DNA of 64,000 nucleotides from Brachionus koreanus (Eukaryota; Rotifera; Eurotatoria; Ploima; Brachionidae): the NCBI GenBank assembly GCA_016987375.1, contig PJRA01000412.1:1443796-1507795 (forward strand), in the 5' to 3' direction. The stretch's first letter is position 1. Each line of letters opens with the position of its first letter. The position numbers and the translations under genes were made by a program. The notes beneath the pieces are model-generated. The model was given only the letters and a program-made list of their open reading frames with translations, did no database searches and was not told where the DNA came from. Below are positions 33,373 to 45,429 of this stretch, piece by piece.

Positions 33373-35424
33373 TTATTCCAAATCTAAATCGCCTAAAAAT
33401 TCTTGATTAGTAACATTGTTTTGTTTATTGCTATTGTTTTGTACAGGCCTAAAAGCGTATGCTTGGTTATTATTTTTATCTAATTTTTGTGGAAAACCTG
33501 GATCAACAGAAGAATCAGCGACTACTGGTTGATTATACACAGGTCCATAATTGTTCACTATTGGCTGAACTGGTTGCTGCTGTTTATAGTTTTCCAAAAT
33601 TGGCTGACTATTAGACTGATTATAATTGGGAACAGCCTGATTGTAATTAGGAACTACTGGGTAATTATTTTGGTAATTAGGTGGTGGATTCGGGTGTGAA
33701 TTTGGTTGTGGATTTGATGCTATAGGCAAAGAAGATGTCGGCTTATAGACATCTGGGGGTTTTGTTTGATAAGCTGAAGTGGGTGAGTTTTGGGAAATTG
33801 GAAATGGTTTACCACTAATCAGTCTTCTTGCTGAATAATGCGGCTTAATCGAATCAACCAAATAGGTTGAATAAATTTCTAAAGATTTAATATTTTATAT
33901 TAGGTTTTTATAATGCTAATTTTAAAATTAGTCTTGCCTCTATTTGTGTCCGATGGATACTCTAAATTTGAAATTATATTCGACTGATTTGAATTTTGGT
34001 ATGGATCGTTCAAATTTCTGACCGGAGTTTTACCTAATAGTGACTTTTGTGGATCGTAGTAAGATCCAGAGTAATTATTGCCTTGACGCTCTCTAAAAGA
34101 ATTGTAAACATCCATAGGTGGTCTTGTGTTAACATCGATCCTTGACGGTTCTGGTCCGAATGCTTAATTTTAGGCTTTAATTATTTTCGATAAATAAAAA
34201 ATTAAAAAAATTTTTACATTTAACCAAACTTGATCCTCTTGAATGCTGCCTATTCATTTCATTCTTTTAAATTTCATCAAATAAATAAAATTTTTATTAT
34301 TTTTCTAAAATTTACTTCTAAATTTTTGATAGCTAGTCTTCGTTTGGCCATTACGTCAATCAAGTCTTCAACATTACTGCTTACAATAGTTTCTTAAAAT
34401 AAATATTTAGCTATTTTATATCAAATAACAAGTAAGTGATACCATTGAAAGCTGCTGTTCCCATGGCTGGATTTGAAACTGGAGTCATCCTTGCATCAAT
34501 GCTACCAGGGAACACATTTCCTGTGTTTGCCGGGTAATTGTTGTTCATATTTGTCTGATAGTTTGGCTGATAATTTTGCTGGTAATTTTGTTGGTAGTTT
34601 TGTGGTTTAACGGTCATGCTGCTCGACTGAAAAATAAATTTTAGATTTTGTACCAGAATGAAGAAAAAAGAGCTTACACTCATTTCATTGAATATTTTTC
34701 TTCTTGCGCTTATGCCATCGAACGGCTGCGGATTATTGCTTCCTTAAAATAAAAATAAAAAATTATTAATAATTTTTTCTTTATAAACAAAGGCTTTAAA
34801 AGCTAAAAAGCAGCTTTAACTTGGTTCTAGTTTGGGTTAGGGTGAAAAACTTAAATAAGTGAAAGTTAAATTTTTCAAATCGGTTATACCGTTTAAAGAT
34901 CGTTGAAAAATAGTGGTGAACGGCTCAACTGATTGATTGGTGAACAAATTATTTCTTACATTGAAGTCAATAAACAGATTGGAGTTCATTCGCGATTGTG
35001 TTGGCTGAAAATTTGTATTTACTAAAAGTGATCTGCGTGAGGGCACTCTTGATGGCAACGAAGTGAAGCTTTCACCTGTTGGTAGACGAATATTAGATTT
35101 AGGTAGGGTATTATTTACAGATGGATTTAGAATATTTTCATATTCAAGTTCTTCTAATAAGTTCCTATGTGGTGTGTATGATATTTCATTATTTCTAAGT
35201 GAATAGTTGAAGTTAAGATTTTCATTTTTGCTCAAAGACCGCAAATTTTCACTGTTATTATTTTGAGAACTCTCAAGCGAATTAATATCATCCGGTATGT
35301 CTTCGGAGTTCATGTTTTTGCTATTAAAATAATAATTTAAAATATTATTTTTATATCTGGTGCTGTCGTTTTGATTTGGGTTGTTCTGATTAAATGGTTC
35401 TCTATTACTAAGATCACTCATCAT
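33373..35424 (-). CDS. Asn/Gln/Pro-rich protein, seven exons (541 aa)
   Basis: Exons 34890-35424, 34678-34742, 34443-34626, 34316-34392, 34230-34263, 33938-34162 and 33373-33878 add up to 1626 nt in frame. The start is MMSDLSNREPFNQNN. The protein is low-complexity: NYQQNYQQNYQPNYQ repeats, PNYNQAVPNYNQ repeats and long Asn/Ser runs. Short more ordered pieces recur, such as PFDGISARRKIFNEM, VEDLIDVMAKRRLAIKNLE and SARRLISGKPFPI. One intron (33879-33937) uses a GC donor (AGAG|GCAAG). No catalytic domain is seen. The Arg-rich short linear motifs spaced in disordered sequence suggest a scaffold or cytoskeleton-associated protein, but that is inference. Confidence 0.7.
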
Positions 35425-35895
35425 GTATTCAAATTAGCTCGAGATTTTTCCAAAAATTTATTTACTTTTAAAGCGATTTAGAGACACATTATAATAAAGT
35501 TAAAAATAACTAATTCAATAATAAAAACATAGAATATTTTAGTCGCAAAACACCCCAGCCTTGAATAAACAGGTTGTTGGCTACAAGCTTTTTTTTAATT
35601 GCCTTGCTCGGTTCGGCTCACTTGGATTGAGGTTAAGATCAAGCTAGAACTAATCGAAAATAATAAGAAGCTTTTAAAAGCACGTAAATGGCTCAGTTTT
35701 AATTCAATATGTTCAATTATGAGCAGAGTTTTATTTGGTGAAAAAAAAACAAATAACATTCAAAAGCGATCGCTATAACAACCAATATTTCAAATGAATT
35801 AGAGATATTTTTTAAATAATAGCTAATACAATATTTTTTTCAATTTAAAATGCTTAAGCTTTTCGTCTACAAATTTTCATGCTAGCTTTACTTAC

Positions 35896-36124
35896 TTCCA
35901 ACATCATTAAAATTGTCCATGCTCTTTGTTTCACGTGGTTTCTGCTTGGGCCGATCTGTTATTGCCTAGATAAATAAAATTTTTTGTTTTAAATTAAATT
36001 TTTTCAGTCAAAGGATAAAAAGATCATCTAATCTAATCTATGTGCAATAGTTTGGTGTTTTTCTTACCCCTTTATTTAGTTTAAGTCTTAAAAAATGAAT
36101 GGAATCTTCTGCTTTTGTTTCCAT
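35896..36124 (-). CDS. Two coding exons upstream of the Asn/Gln-rich gene
   Basis: Exon 36068-36124 starts with ATG and reads METKAEDSIHFLRLKLNKG, then GT; exon 35896-35965 reads AITDRPKQKPRETKSMDNFN and on, ending in a perfect GTAAGT donor in phase 1. The joint is in frame. The 35424 exon has no phase-1 acceptor near its start, but four of the downstream exons (at 34742, 34392, 34162 and 33878) do. An alternative promoter skipping the long first exon would therefore work. It could also be the start of a separate short gene whose other exons I did not find. Confidence 0.5.
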
Positions 36125-37501
36125 AATAAACCTAAACTGATAAAAATAGTCTTACCTTGAAAATAAAATCCAGTTAGAATTAAAATATAAGCTTGGGTTT
36201 GAAGAAAATTTAAAAAAAAGAACGGAAAAAAATCAAAAAGAATTCAATATTTTTTTTTAGAAGTCTGTGCTAAAATTTTTTGAATTATATCTGATTTTAT
36301 ATGGTTTAGAACAGCCATACTGAGCCAGATTCGGTGTTTATGTTTGCATTTGATGTGTGCAAGAATCAAAGGAAAATATTTGGAAAAATTCACTCTGTTT
36401 GGAACAAATGGGAATGGGTGAATTGTCATTTAAAAAGCCACTCGGATTATTTGTTAATTAGTTTTCAAAATATTTGTTAGGATCAATTTAGTGCTCAAAT
36501 TTGATTCAAAGATTATAAAGATCGGGTATAGTTAATTTGCTGACTTAAATTTATTTCATAATTACTGTTTGAATAAATCATTAATTTTTGTTTTGATCAA
36601 AAAAATTTGGTATTTGAGATAAAGTTTGTATTTTTCAAGTTCTCTTAAAAAAAATTGGTTTAAATAAATATTTCAAGAAATATTTAATTTTTAAAGTGTA
36701 TAGCAACGGATTTGTTTCTCAAAAGGAAAAAACAGCAACCAGATACTTAAAAACAGTCTATTGGGAAAAAATGATCCAATTATTAATCAAAAATTAACTC
36801 GCTTTTTGTCTTTATTCTAAAATAGTTTTTCTAAATGGCAAAATTTTGTCTTAATGAAAAATATTTGTTTAATTTTAATTAGGTTCAATAAATATCTGTT
36901 AGAAATTTAAGTCTATAAACTAAAATGTTCTTAAAATTAAAAAAAAAAGATTCAGTTTTAAAAAGTAATTTTTGAAAGTAATAAAAAAAATAAATTTAAA
37001 ACAAACAATAAAATTAAATCAAATGACTTAAATGGTTCATTTACAAAAGAATTTTTTTCTTTAGGTCTAAAATAGTTTATTTAAAATTTTGTCTAAGGCT
37101 TTTGGTACAAAAGATTTTACAACCAAAAAGCTTTGATAAAATATAGCACTCATTTTAAAATTTAAATAAAGCAAAAAGTAATATTTTAATTAAAAATCGC
37201 TAATTTTTAAATAAAATTTTTGGTTTCTGCTCAACACGTCAATTCATATATTCACAAAATAAACATATTATCAAATGATTCGAATTCTTGTTTAATTATT
37301 TTTGTTAAAATTCAAGTACCAGTGGTCATGGCATAATCGAATTTACAAATATGTTATCAGAGCCATAAATTAATCAAAAATTTTTTCTTATTTATTTCCT
37401 TTAATACATGATTTTTGAGATACATGTTATTTTTTTCCTTATTCGTTTCTTGTGAAAGATAGAATCATTACTTTTTCATCTCCACTCAAGTCAATTTCCA
37501 T
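36125..37501. other. AT-rich intergenic stretch
   Basis: No gene or repeat recognised up to the fold-back element at 37502. The minus-strand ORF at 36244-36429 (containing PFPFVPNRVNFSKYFPLIL) has no support beyond its length. Confidence 0.4.
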
Positions 37502-37743
37502 GAGTTTCTTTCTGCCTTCATGATTTCTTTGTAACTTTTTATAAATCTTGGATGGTCGAATAGTTAGTCAGACGCGCTTGCAATCGGAACTGAATGAGAA
37601 TTTGAACCCTCAACCTCCAGATTGATGCCGGGTGTTCGAACCACTACATTACAGAATCGACTGCAAGCGCGTCTGACTAACTATCCGACCGTCCAAGATT
37701 TATAAAAAAGTTACAAAGAAATCATGAAGGCAGATCGAAACTT
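37502..37743. repeat. Fold-back repeat with tRNA-like A and B boxes
   Basis: Arms of about 75-85 bp are inverted copies: TTTCTTTGTAACTTTTTATA ... AGTTAGTCAGACGCGCTTGC on the left, and the reverse complement on the right. The centre (37586-37657) contains GGTGTTCGAACCAC, a B-box-like word that is palindromic at TTCGAA, and GAGGGTTCAAATTC on the minus strand. The arm word ATAGTTAGTCAGACGCG resembles a tRNA D-arm (A box). Either two tRNA-derived SINE heads lie head to head, or it is a MITE that has captured tRNA-like sequence. Confidence 0.7.
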
Positions 37744-40359
37744 AAGGGAATACATGATACATAATGAAAAAAAAAACATTTTCATGAAATAAAAGCTAAA
37801 AATTAAAATTTTAGATTATGTGTGAGACTGTTTTTTGTAAATTTAAAAAAATTTAATAGAAACATTCATCAAGAGTTAAGAGCAAAATTATTTTTATTTT
37901 AAATTCAATGCAAACTTGTTTATTTATTTTTTAAATTTAATCAAAACCATTTTGAAAGAAATTGTTTTAATAATATCAAGAGAATTTTTCTCTTTTAATA
38001 CGAATAAACAAAAAAGTATTTTTTTTTTAAATTTTTGTTTTTTAAATAAATACATGCTGTCAGTTGTCTTTGTATATACTTGATTTTGATTTCTAATTTC
38101 AAATTTAGCTTGAGTTATTATTAAAATTGATTTTCACTCTAGACGATCAAATTATTTATTTTTTTATTGATAATAAATATTTTTTTTTATCAAAAACAAG
38201 AAACTAGAAAAATATTTAAAAACAGAAATAATAAAAATGCAGGCAATGGCGTCTAATTTAAAAACAATTTTTTCTAAAGTTAAAAAATAAAACAAGTGGT
38301 TATTATTTCTATTTTTTTAAAAGCTTTTTATTTTTCAAAAAAGTAAAAATTGAATGAAAAAAAATCTGTCCAAATTTTTAAAAATTCAACTTGTCTTCAA
38401 AATTTCTTAGATCAAAAGATATTATTTCATTTTGTATAATTTCTCAAAAATCAAATAAACTCATTAGTTCACGGTTTATTTAAATTTCTATTCTTTGCAT
38501 TTGTGAACGCTAAGACCAACATCATATAAAAAAAACTTGAACCAATATCTTTTTTGAACAATAAATATTTACATCTTGCTTTTATTATATAATACTCTTA
38601 AGTAAATAAAGAAAAATTTATTGTTAATCTTTAAAAATGCTTAAATAACAAAACTCTTTTATGAATGAATTTGAATATCCATGAAATTTGTTTGATGTGT
38701 ACATATATTTGTAAGTGAAATTTAAATTATTCCAAATTCATCTTAATAATATTAGACTAAAATTATTAGACTCCGTTTTTAATCGACTATGTCGATTATT
38801 TTTCATCGTTTATATTAGATCCGATACGAACTATTGAAAACTATTAAGAAAAGGTCTCTTGAATTTGTATAGAAAAATACAAATATTAACTTAAAGAAAT
38901 AAAATATCTACCTGAATACCTTTTTGATTTCATTTTTAACTTAAAATTAGTTTAGCTTAAAACTAGAAAAGCCAAACAAAAGTTAATATTCGTTTATAAT
39001 CGAGCATTGTCTAGAAGATTTTATTCATTATTAGATTTAACTCTTTGTTTTAGACTGTCTATTATCCTAACTTTTGGATCTAACTCAGTTTGTAGCATTA
39101 AGAGTACTTTAAAAATTCAAATTTAATGGGATAAAAAAAAAATTAAATCAAGTCAGGGCTTTGTATTGTAATAAAATAATCAAAGCTGTCTTAGATGTTA
39201 ATTTGGATTATTTATTTATTTGAAACGAGAAAAACTACTATTTATTACCTTTTCTTTAATTTCCATAATTTTAGCTTTAATATTTAAAAAAAAAAAACCT
39301 TTTAAATTAAAGAGCATATCTTTGAAAAAAAAAGAAAAAAAACTTTTTAAATTTGGTAAATTTGAAAGGTTTTATTTTTTAAAGTTTTTTTTTTTCGTTT
39401 AGGTAAACAATTAAGAAAATTTGAATTTATAAAATGTAAACCTTTGAACAATTTGTTGAACAAACGAAAACATACAGTTTATTTCTAGTTTTTAAAAAAA
39501 GCTTTTTCAAATTGCAAGTTTAGATTTTTAACTGGTTTTAAAAGATTAACACATTGTTTGTTCATAACAAATTATAAAAATTTCATCAAGGATTGAAAAT
39601 TATGAACGGATTCAAAACAAACATGTTTTTTTTTTAATTACTTAGAATCATTTGAAAATTTTTCGACGTTTAATTCTTTTAAAAAATATGACTCTTAAGT
39701 TTGATTAGCCTAAGAGTTGGTTAGGTCTTTAAAATGAAATTTTGTTATCTTGAAGGGTCTTTTGACATATTAAATTAATTAAGCTTTTCTAAAAAAATTA
39801 ATAATTTATAGAATATAAAATATAAGTTCACTCTTTGCTTAGTTAAATACTTTTTAATAAGATTCTTTTATTAATAAAATTTTTGATAAATTTGACAAGA
39901 TTGATTTTAATCCTACTGAATAAAAGCATTCAAGATTAACTCAATAAGAATGATGAATTTACAAGTATTTAATTTTAGCTGGTGAATGGAAAAAATTATT
40001 TTAAACTACTCAATAAATCTTGAATGAATCAAATTTTCAAAGGTTTTTCATAATTAATAAAATTTTTTAGCGTCTCTATCTATTTTTTTGAAAAGAATGT
40101 GAAAGAAAAAATTCGAATTTTCAAATAAACTATTGTTTATCTGAGCTTATTTATTAAATCCGATTGAGAGTGAAAAATGAATACATTGTTCTTAAATATT
40201 TCTCTAAATCTTGTACCAAGACCCAATTAATTTTTGCATTATGCCATGTTTACTTTAAAAATAATTAGCTTAAATATTCTATTTATGTTACCTAGTCTTT
40301 AAAAGCTTATGTCACAAATTTATATACTCAAATTTAAATTTAATTTTATTAGGCATTTT
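37744..40359. other. AT-rich gene desert
   Basis: About 2.6 kb without a credible gene. The plus-strand ORF at 39220-39402 is Lys/Phe low complexity derived from A/T runs. Confidence 0.5.
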
Positions 40360-40859
40360 AGATTTTGGTTCAAAAAGTTGAACTAATTCGTAAATTAGTT
40401 TTCTATCAAAAAATGAATGACATATTCAAATTGTTTAAGAAGAGAGCTCAGGCCGGTAAGAGTACAAATATAAACGATGTGGTAAAAGACTTAAACGACT
40501 CGGAAAAAGACGAAATAGGCAAATTCGATCGAGGAAATAAATCTTATCTCAGTATTTCTAAATCGGGAAGGCTTAAATCCAAAAAAACCAAAAATTCACG
40601 CATAATGAACGAAGACTTTTTTAGTCCAAGCAAAAATTCAGATTCAAATAGTGCTTTTTCTGGTAGAAAACAAAATCAAAAAGGATGTGATCAACATTCA
40701 GACAACTTTGACAGTGTTACTTCAAGCACAAGTAGTTCATTTCAGTCAAGCTTGGAAGGAATTGATCAAGATAATTCAAATCAGCAAACACTTAGAAATT
40801 TTACAATAAAAACAACAAATAGATTGAACCAAATTAACAACCAAAAAAATTTTTAGTCG
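40360..40859 (+). CDS. Ser-rich terminal exon or small gene, unknown
   Basis: The frame opens after an acceptor-like TTTTAG at 40359, reads ILVQKVELIRKLVFYQKMND, and continues to a TAG at 40857. An internal ATG at 40413 would give 147 residues beginning MNDIFKLFKKRAQAGKS. The first 60 residues look helical and basic; the rest is Ser/Asn/Gln-rich (DSVTSSTSSSFQSSLEG). Coding character is better than the surroundings. No upstream exon was found within the desert to the left, so whether this is a complete small gene or the last exon of a gene with a long intron is open. No family recognised. Confidence 0.5.
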
Positions 40860-42186
40860 CTGTTTTTTTTTCTTATTTATGAGATTTTTTGATTCAAAAT
40901 CAGAAAAATCTAGGGTCTTAAGTTATCTAGTTACTTAATAATTTTGTATATTTTATTTATTTGAAATTTAATAAATTATAATTGAATAAATCAATTATTG
41001 TTTGATTAATGTTGCTTTTATGTTTTTAAGTTGATTTGGACAAGTAGTTTTTTATTCTAAAAATCTAACACAAAGAATTTTTTGAATATTCAAATTTTAT
41101 TTATAAATATTAACTAAAATTTTTATTCTTTTAGAAATAAATTGAGGCAATTCTTCAAAAAATTTTGAAAAAAAATATACATACATAACTGCTTTATTTA
41201 ATTTTAAGTTTTTATTAAAAATAAGAATCTAATTAATTTTTAAAATATTTTTAAGCAAGCATTGTGAATTATGAAACGAAAACAAAATTTGAAATTGAAA
41301 TGCAATCTTTCTTTTTGAAGAGAAATCGTTTTATTAATAAAATTTTTTTCATCTTTCAAAACAAGTCTGTTCAAAAAGTCTGTAACTGAATTTTAACGAT
41401 TTTCAAATGCATGAACTTTTTGGCAAATTTGTATAATTTTTGAAATGACAAAATTTGGGCGATAAAAGCTTTGAATGAGAGGAAAAAAAAATTGAAAATT
41501 AATCAAGAAATATACGAAAAATTTAGATTTTCTTTGAAAGTTACAAAAATAATTCTAAACAAAATATTAGTTATTTTAATCGCTTTTCTTACCTTTATTT
41601 AATGCATATTTTTAAATTAATGAGCATTTTTCTGTTATTAGAGGTGTGGTTAGCCCCTTTTAAATTCTAATTTTTATGCTTATTTTTAATTTGAATGAAA
41701 TTGATCAAGATATTGATAGTTTTGGTGAAATAGGATTGTATGTGAATGAGAGTGATGAATAATTTGGAATGAAGAAGGATTTAATCTTAAAAATTCAATA
41801 GTAGCTAAATAAAATTATAATTTTTTCAAGACAATTTACTAAATAAATATTTTTTTTTTAAATTCTGAAATTACTTTTCAAGTTTAATGCACTATTAAAT
41901 TTAAAAAAAATTTGAAAAAATATTTTAAAGCACATTTTTTTTTAAATTGAAAAATTTATTAAGATTTATGCTTCTTTACAAATTTTTTTTAGACTCAAAA
42001 TGTGTAATAATTAAAAATCTTTAAGAAAAAAATATTTTTTCATTAAAACAAATATCCTATCATTATTAAAAGCTCTTGAGAGATCTTTTTAGGGTAGATA
42101 TTTATTTTAATCATGATTGAAAATATTCATGCACTTAAATAAAAATCAATCAGATTGATTACATTTCATAAAATTATAAAGAATAT
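40860..42186. other. AT-rich intergenic stretch
   Basis: Nothing firm. A short acidic frame at 41685-41761 (LNEIDQDIDSFGEIGLYVNE) followed by stops might be a remnant of something coding, but is too short to assign. Confidence 0.35.
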
Positions 42187-43345
42187 TTAATTGTTTATTA
42201 TATTTGTATTAATTGACCAAATGCCTGAATAAACTGGTGTATAAATGAAATTTTTGAATTTTCCAATAAACAACTCGTTTTCGGTAAATCTTAAATAATC
42301 TGGATGCTGTTTAGAATTTCTTTTTATAATTAAATGATTGTTTTCATTGAAGCCTATAAATTTAAATGTATCAGTCAATTTGTCATTACAATATTCTTCC
42401 CAAGTTTTATTATTTATTCGTACAAAATATTTTTTCTCTAATATTTCTTTAGCTTTCCAAAATTTTCTTGTTTCATCCGAGGCTTTTCTTGAATTTTCTT
42501 CACAAAATAGATTTTAACTAAAAAGTAAATATCATCTTTATTTTATTACCATCTAAATGAATTTCACAGTTAAAAATCATTCTATTAAATTCACTTGAAC
42601 AGAGAACACATGGTTCCTAGAAAATAGTTGACTTTAGCAGCTATAATTAAATATAAAGTAATTTTAAACTAACTATGATACTTGAATCTAAAATCCATTG
42701 ACCTTCCCATTCAGTATGGTCATCAGTAAGGTTATAAAATCTTACCGAATCAAGTTTGAAGAGTTTGAAGTCATCTCTTAACAATTTTAATTCATCTTGA
42801 GTTTCTTCTTCAATTCTAAATTTATGTTTTTCTTTCCCATTTTGAAATTGAGTCCATTTACCATTTATTTTCAAAATATAATTCTCACTAAAAAGACATA
42901 TTTGATTTGGAAATACACTTTTGACTGTCCAAGTATAAGAGTCCTTGGTTCGAAAATATGTGTCTTTAATCACATTTAAATTTTCTTTTTCTGTCTTCTC
43001 ATTAAGGTGAATAGAATCAACTGATTTTAAAATTTTATTAGATGAATACCAATCGTTTGGCAAATCATTGTGCTTAGTCAATAACTCATACTTATCCAAA
43101 TGGGTACAAATATTTGTTATAAAACAATATGCTTCTTTTGAGCTATTTTGATTATTAATGCATTTATCACATAGTAGATGAGCCTGTATCATGTGAGTAG
43201 ATGCATTTGGATTTTCAGCTAAACAAAATCTACAAACTAATTTTGAAACTTGATTTGTTAAAGTGTAGTTATTCTTTTGCAAATAAGTATCAAGTTCTAG
43301 TTTATTTAGAAATTTTTTATAACTCCACAAATCGGTAAACATCAT
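42187..43345 (-). CDS. Cys-rich protein with two similar C-terminal repeats (349 aa)
   Basis: Exons 42674-43345, 42550-42616 and 42187-42497 give 1050 nt in frame (third acceptor GTGAAG chosen because it keeps the frame). The N-terminal part has a possible zinc site, CRFCLAEN ... HMIQAHLLCDKCI, and more Cys in CFITNICTHLDKY and EPCVLCSSEF. Two segments look like copies of one domain: YILKINGKWTQFQNGKEKH ... FRIEEETQDELKLLRDD ... WEGQWIL, and YFVRINNKTWEEYCND ... FKFIGFNENNHLIIKRN ... YSGIWSI. Each begins with a Tyr-x-(L/V)-(K/R)-IN-x-(K)W core and ends with Gly-x-Trp. No family recognised; no signal peptide or membrane span. Confidence 0.7.
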
Positions 43346-44084
43346 ACTTTTTCCTAAAAAATTTCAATTAAGAGTATTTAATGAATAAATTCGAAGTCGT
43401 CTTGACTTTTTAATCTTGGTTGCAAACTGAAAATATTTAAGATAATTTGCTAAATTTTTTTTGATTTTAAATGAAAAGCTCACAAAATTTTTTGTGGGTT
43501 TTACTAATAAGTTTGTAAAAAATCAACAAATTATTCATTGTTTTTATCTCAAAATATAAAAAATTATGCTTGCAAATATATTATTATACCATTTTATTAC
43601 AAATGAGGGAAAAAACCAAAAAAATTTTAAATTAAACTTTGAATAAAGTCTTTTTCTATTGTTCTAATATAATTTCAAATTTCTTTTTATGAAATCAATT
43701 TACTTTTTTTTAAAGGTTCAAAAAAATTAATTAGTTTAAATTTACATTAATTTGATAAATCTTGATTATTCATTCTAAGCATAAATTATTTTTATTTCTA
43801 ATTTTTAAAATAAAAGGCTATAAAACATTAACAAAAAGCATCTATTAATCATTTTAAGATAACGCCACATCTCATCCAGGTAGAAAAACAATGACCAAAA
43901 TTGAACTGGAAAATATCGAGCTTTTTTCTTCATCTAGAATATAGTCCTGATCTTTTTCAATCTGATTATCATCTTTTACACTCAATGGTTCATCTTCTAA
44001 GCAAAGGGAATTTTATTAATTAAGACCAAGTTGAAGAAGGGTGTCGTAAGTTTTTTGAATAAAGTGAGTTCAAGAGAGGAATTA
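43346..44084. other. Intergenic region
   Basis: AT-rich. A slightly more complex patch at 43860-44060 has no ORF. The promoter of the Cys-rich gene should be just above 43345. Confidence 0.4.
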
Positions 44085-44716
44085 AACTGCTGACTGAAAC
44101 GCTGTTTAAACGGCGTTTGATAGCTGTTTTTTGGGCGTTTTCGCTTTAACGAGCGAAAAACACTTTATAAACAAAACAAAATATTTCATTTAGAAAGTTT
44201 TTAAGCCTTTTTTGACGCGCCAAATACATTTTAAGCCTGTTTTTATCCCGTTTTTAGGACTTCAAAAACAAATTAAGCATGTTTATTATTCAGGAATGAT
44301 TTTAAATAATCAAATTATTTGTTTTAATATTTAATATTAATTTTAAAATAATAATTAAAATATTTCTTATTAATAAAAAAACAACCGAAAAGAATTAAAA
44401 AAAAAAACCAATAAAAAACACCTCAAACACTCATAAACACTATTTAAACACCTAAAAACGCTTAAAAGACACACTACTTTACAGTATTTTTGAAAAATAT
44501 GTTGAATTTTTTTATGTAAGATTTTATTTTAATTTAACTATTTATGACTAAATTTGTCTAAATTCTTGTCTTTATTCTTTTTTTTAGACAAAAATAGTAA
44601 ATTTTTTTTTCTGGCTGTTTTACCCCCCGTTTATGGTCTGTTTTTATTTCGTTTAAACGCTCACGTTTAAACAGCGTTTAAACAGTGTTTTTTCCTGTTT
44701 TTGTCCCCTCGGGTTA
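44085..44716. repeat. GTTTAAAC-rich repeat element
   Basis: The palindrome GTTTAAAC recurs: GCTGTTTAAACGGCG near 44102 and CGTTTAAACGCTCACGTTTA, CAGCGTTTAAACAGTG at 44650-44690. The two ends share CGCTGTTTAAACG in opposite orientation. Between them are GCTTTAACGAGCGAAAAAC, short CAAACAC/TAAACAC words (44420-44470), and CCCGTTTTTAGG. The G/C content is raised at both ends only. It looks like a non-autonomous element with repetitive subterminal motifs. Confidence 0.55.
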
Positions 44717-45429
44717 AGAAAATTTAAACATAAAGCAAAAATTAGTCTTTTTTTTCATTTTTTTTTCAAAAAATTTGAAAAATTAAAAAAAAAATTTATT
44801 TAAATAAATTAAAAGCCGGTTAAATTAGATGAGTGAAGGATATGCTCTTCTAGATTGCTAGAAGAACATGTTGGAGGATTGAACTATAGATTTTTATTTT
44901 CCAATTTTTACCGGACAATATTTTGAAGAATATATTGTTAGGAACTTCAATTTGCTAAAAAAAAAACTAAAATTCTTTAATTAAAAACTTGTTAACATTA
45001 AAAAAAAATCTTTGATTTGAAAATATTTTATTAAACAAAAAAAATAATGATATCTTTCCATTAAACGGCTGCAGTCAGAATCCAGATTTGCGGAAAAATT
45101 CTTAAATTGCTCAATCAAATTGCCTAAAAATGCTGGAAAAAAAAGATAAACTAAATCTGGATTCTAAAACTAATTTCGTAAAGACATCATTTAAATTAAC
45201 AATATAGATCAAATATTTTTAAATACAAATAAATTAATATTAAATCAATAAATTTTTTTCCAAACAAGTTTTCAAATATCTTACAGATGGTAATAAACAA
45301 AAAATTTACTAATTAAATTTTAAAATTTAATCGTTTTTAAAAGTTTCTTTAAAATCAAAGCCAAAATATAGAAAATTAAACAAAACAAAATTAGTAACAT
45401 ATTTTAAAATTAACAAAACCTAATGAAGG
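44717..45429. other. PHLDB 3' flank
   Basis: AT-rich sequence after the PHLDB stop codon, with AATAAA-like words on the minus strand. No other gene seen. Confidence 0.4.

Noticed and set aside
39220..39402. Lys/Phe-rich 60-codon ORF
   Set aside because: Composition is that of A/T homopolymer runs; no start context, no neighbours, no motif.
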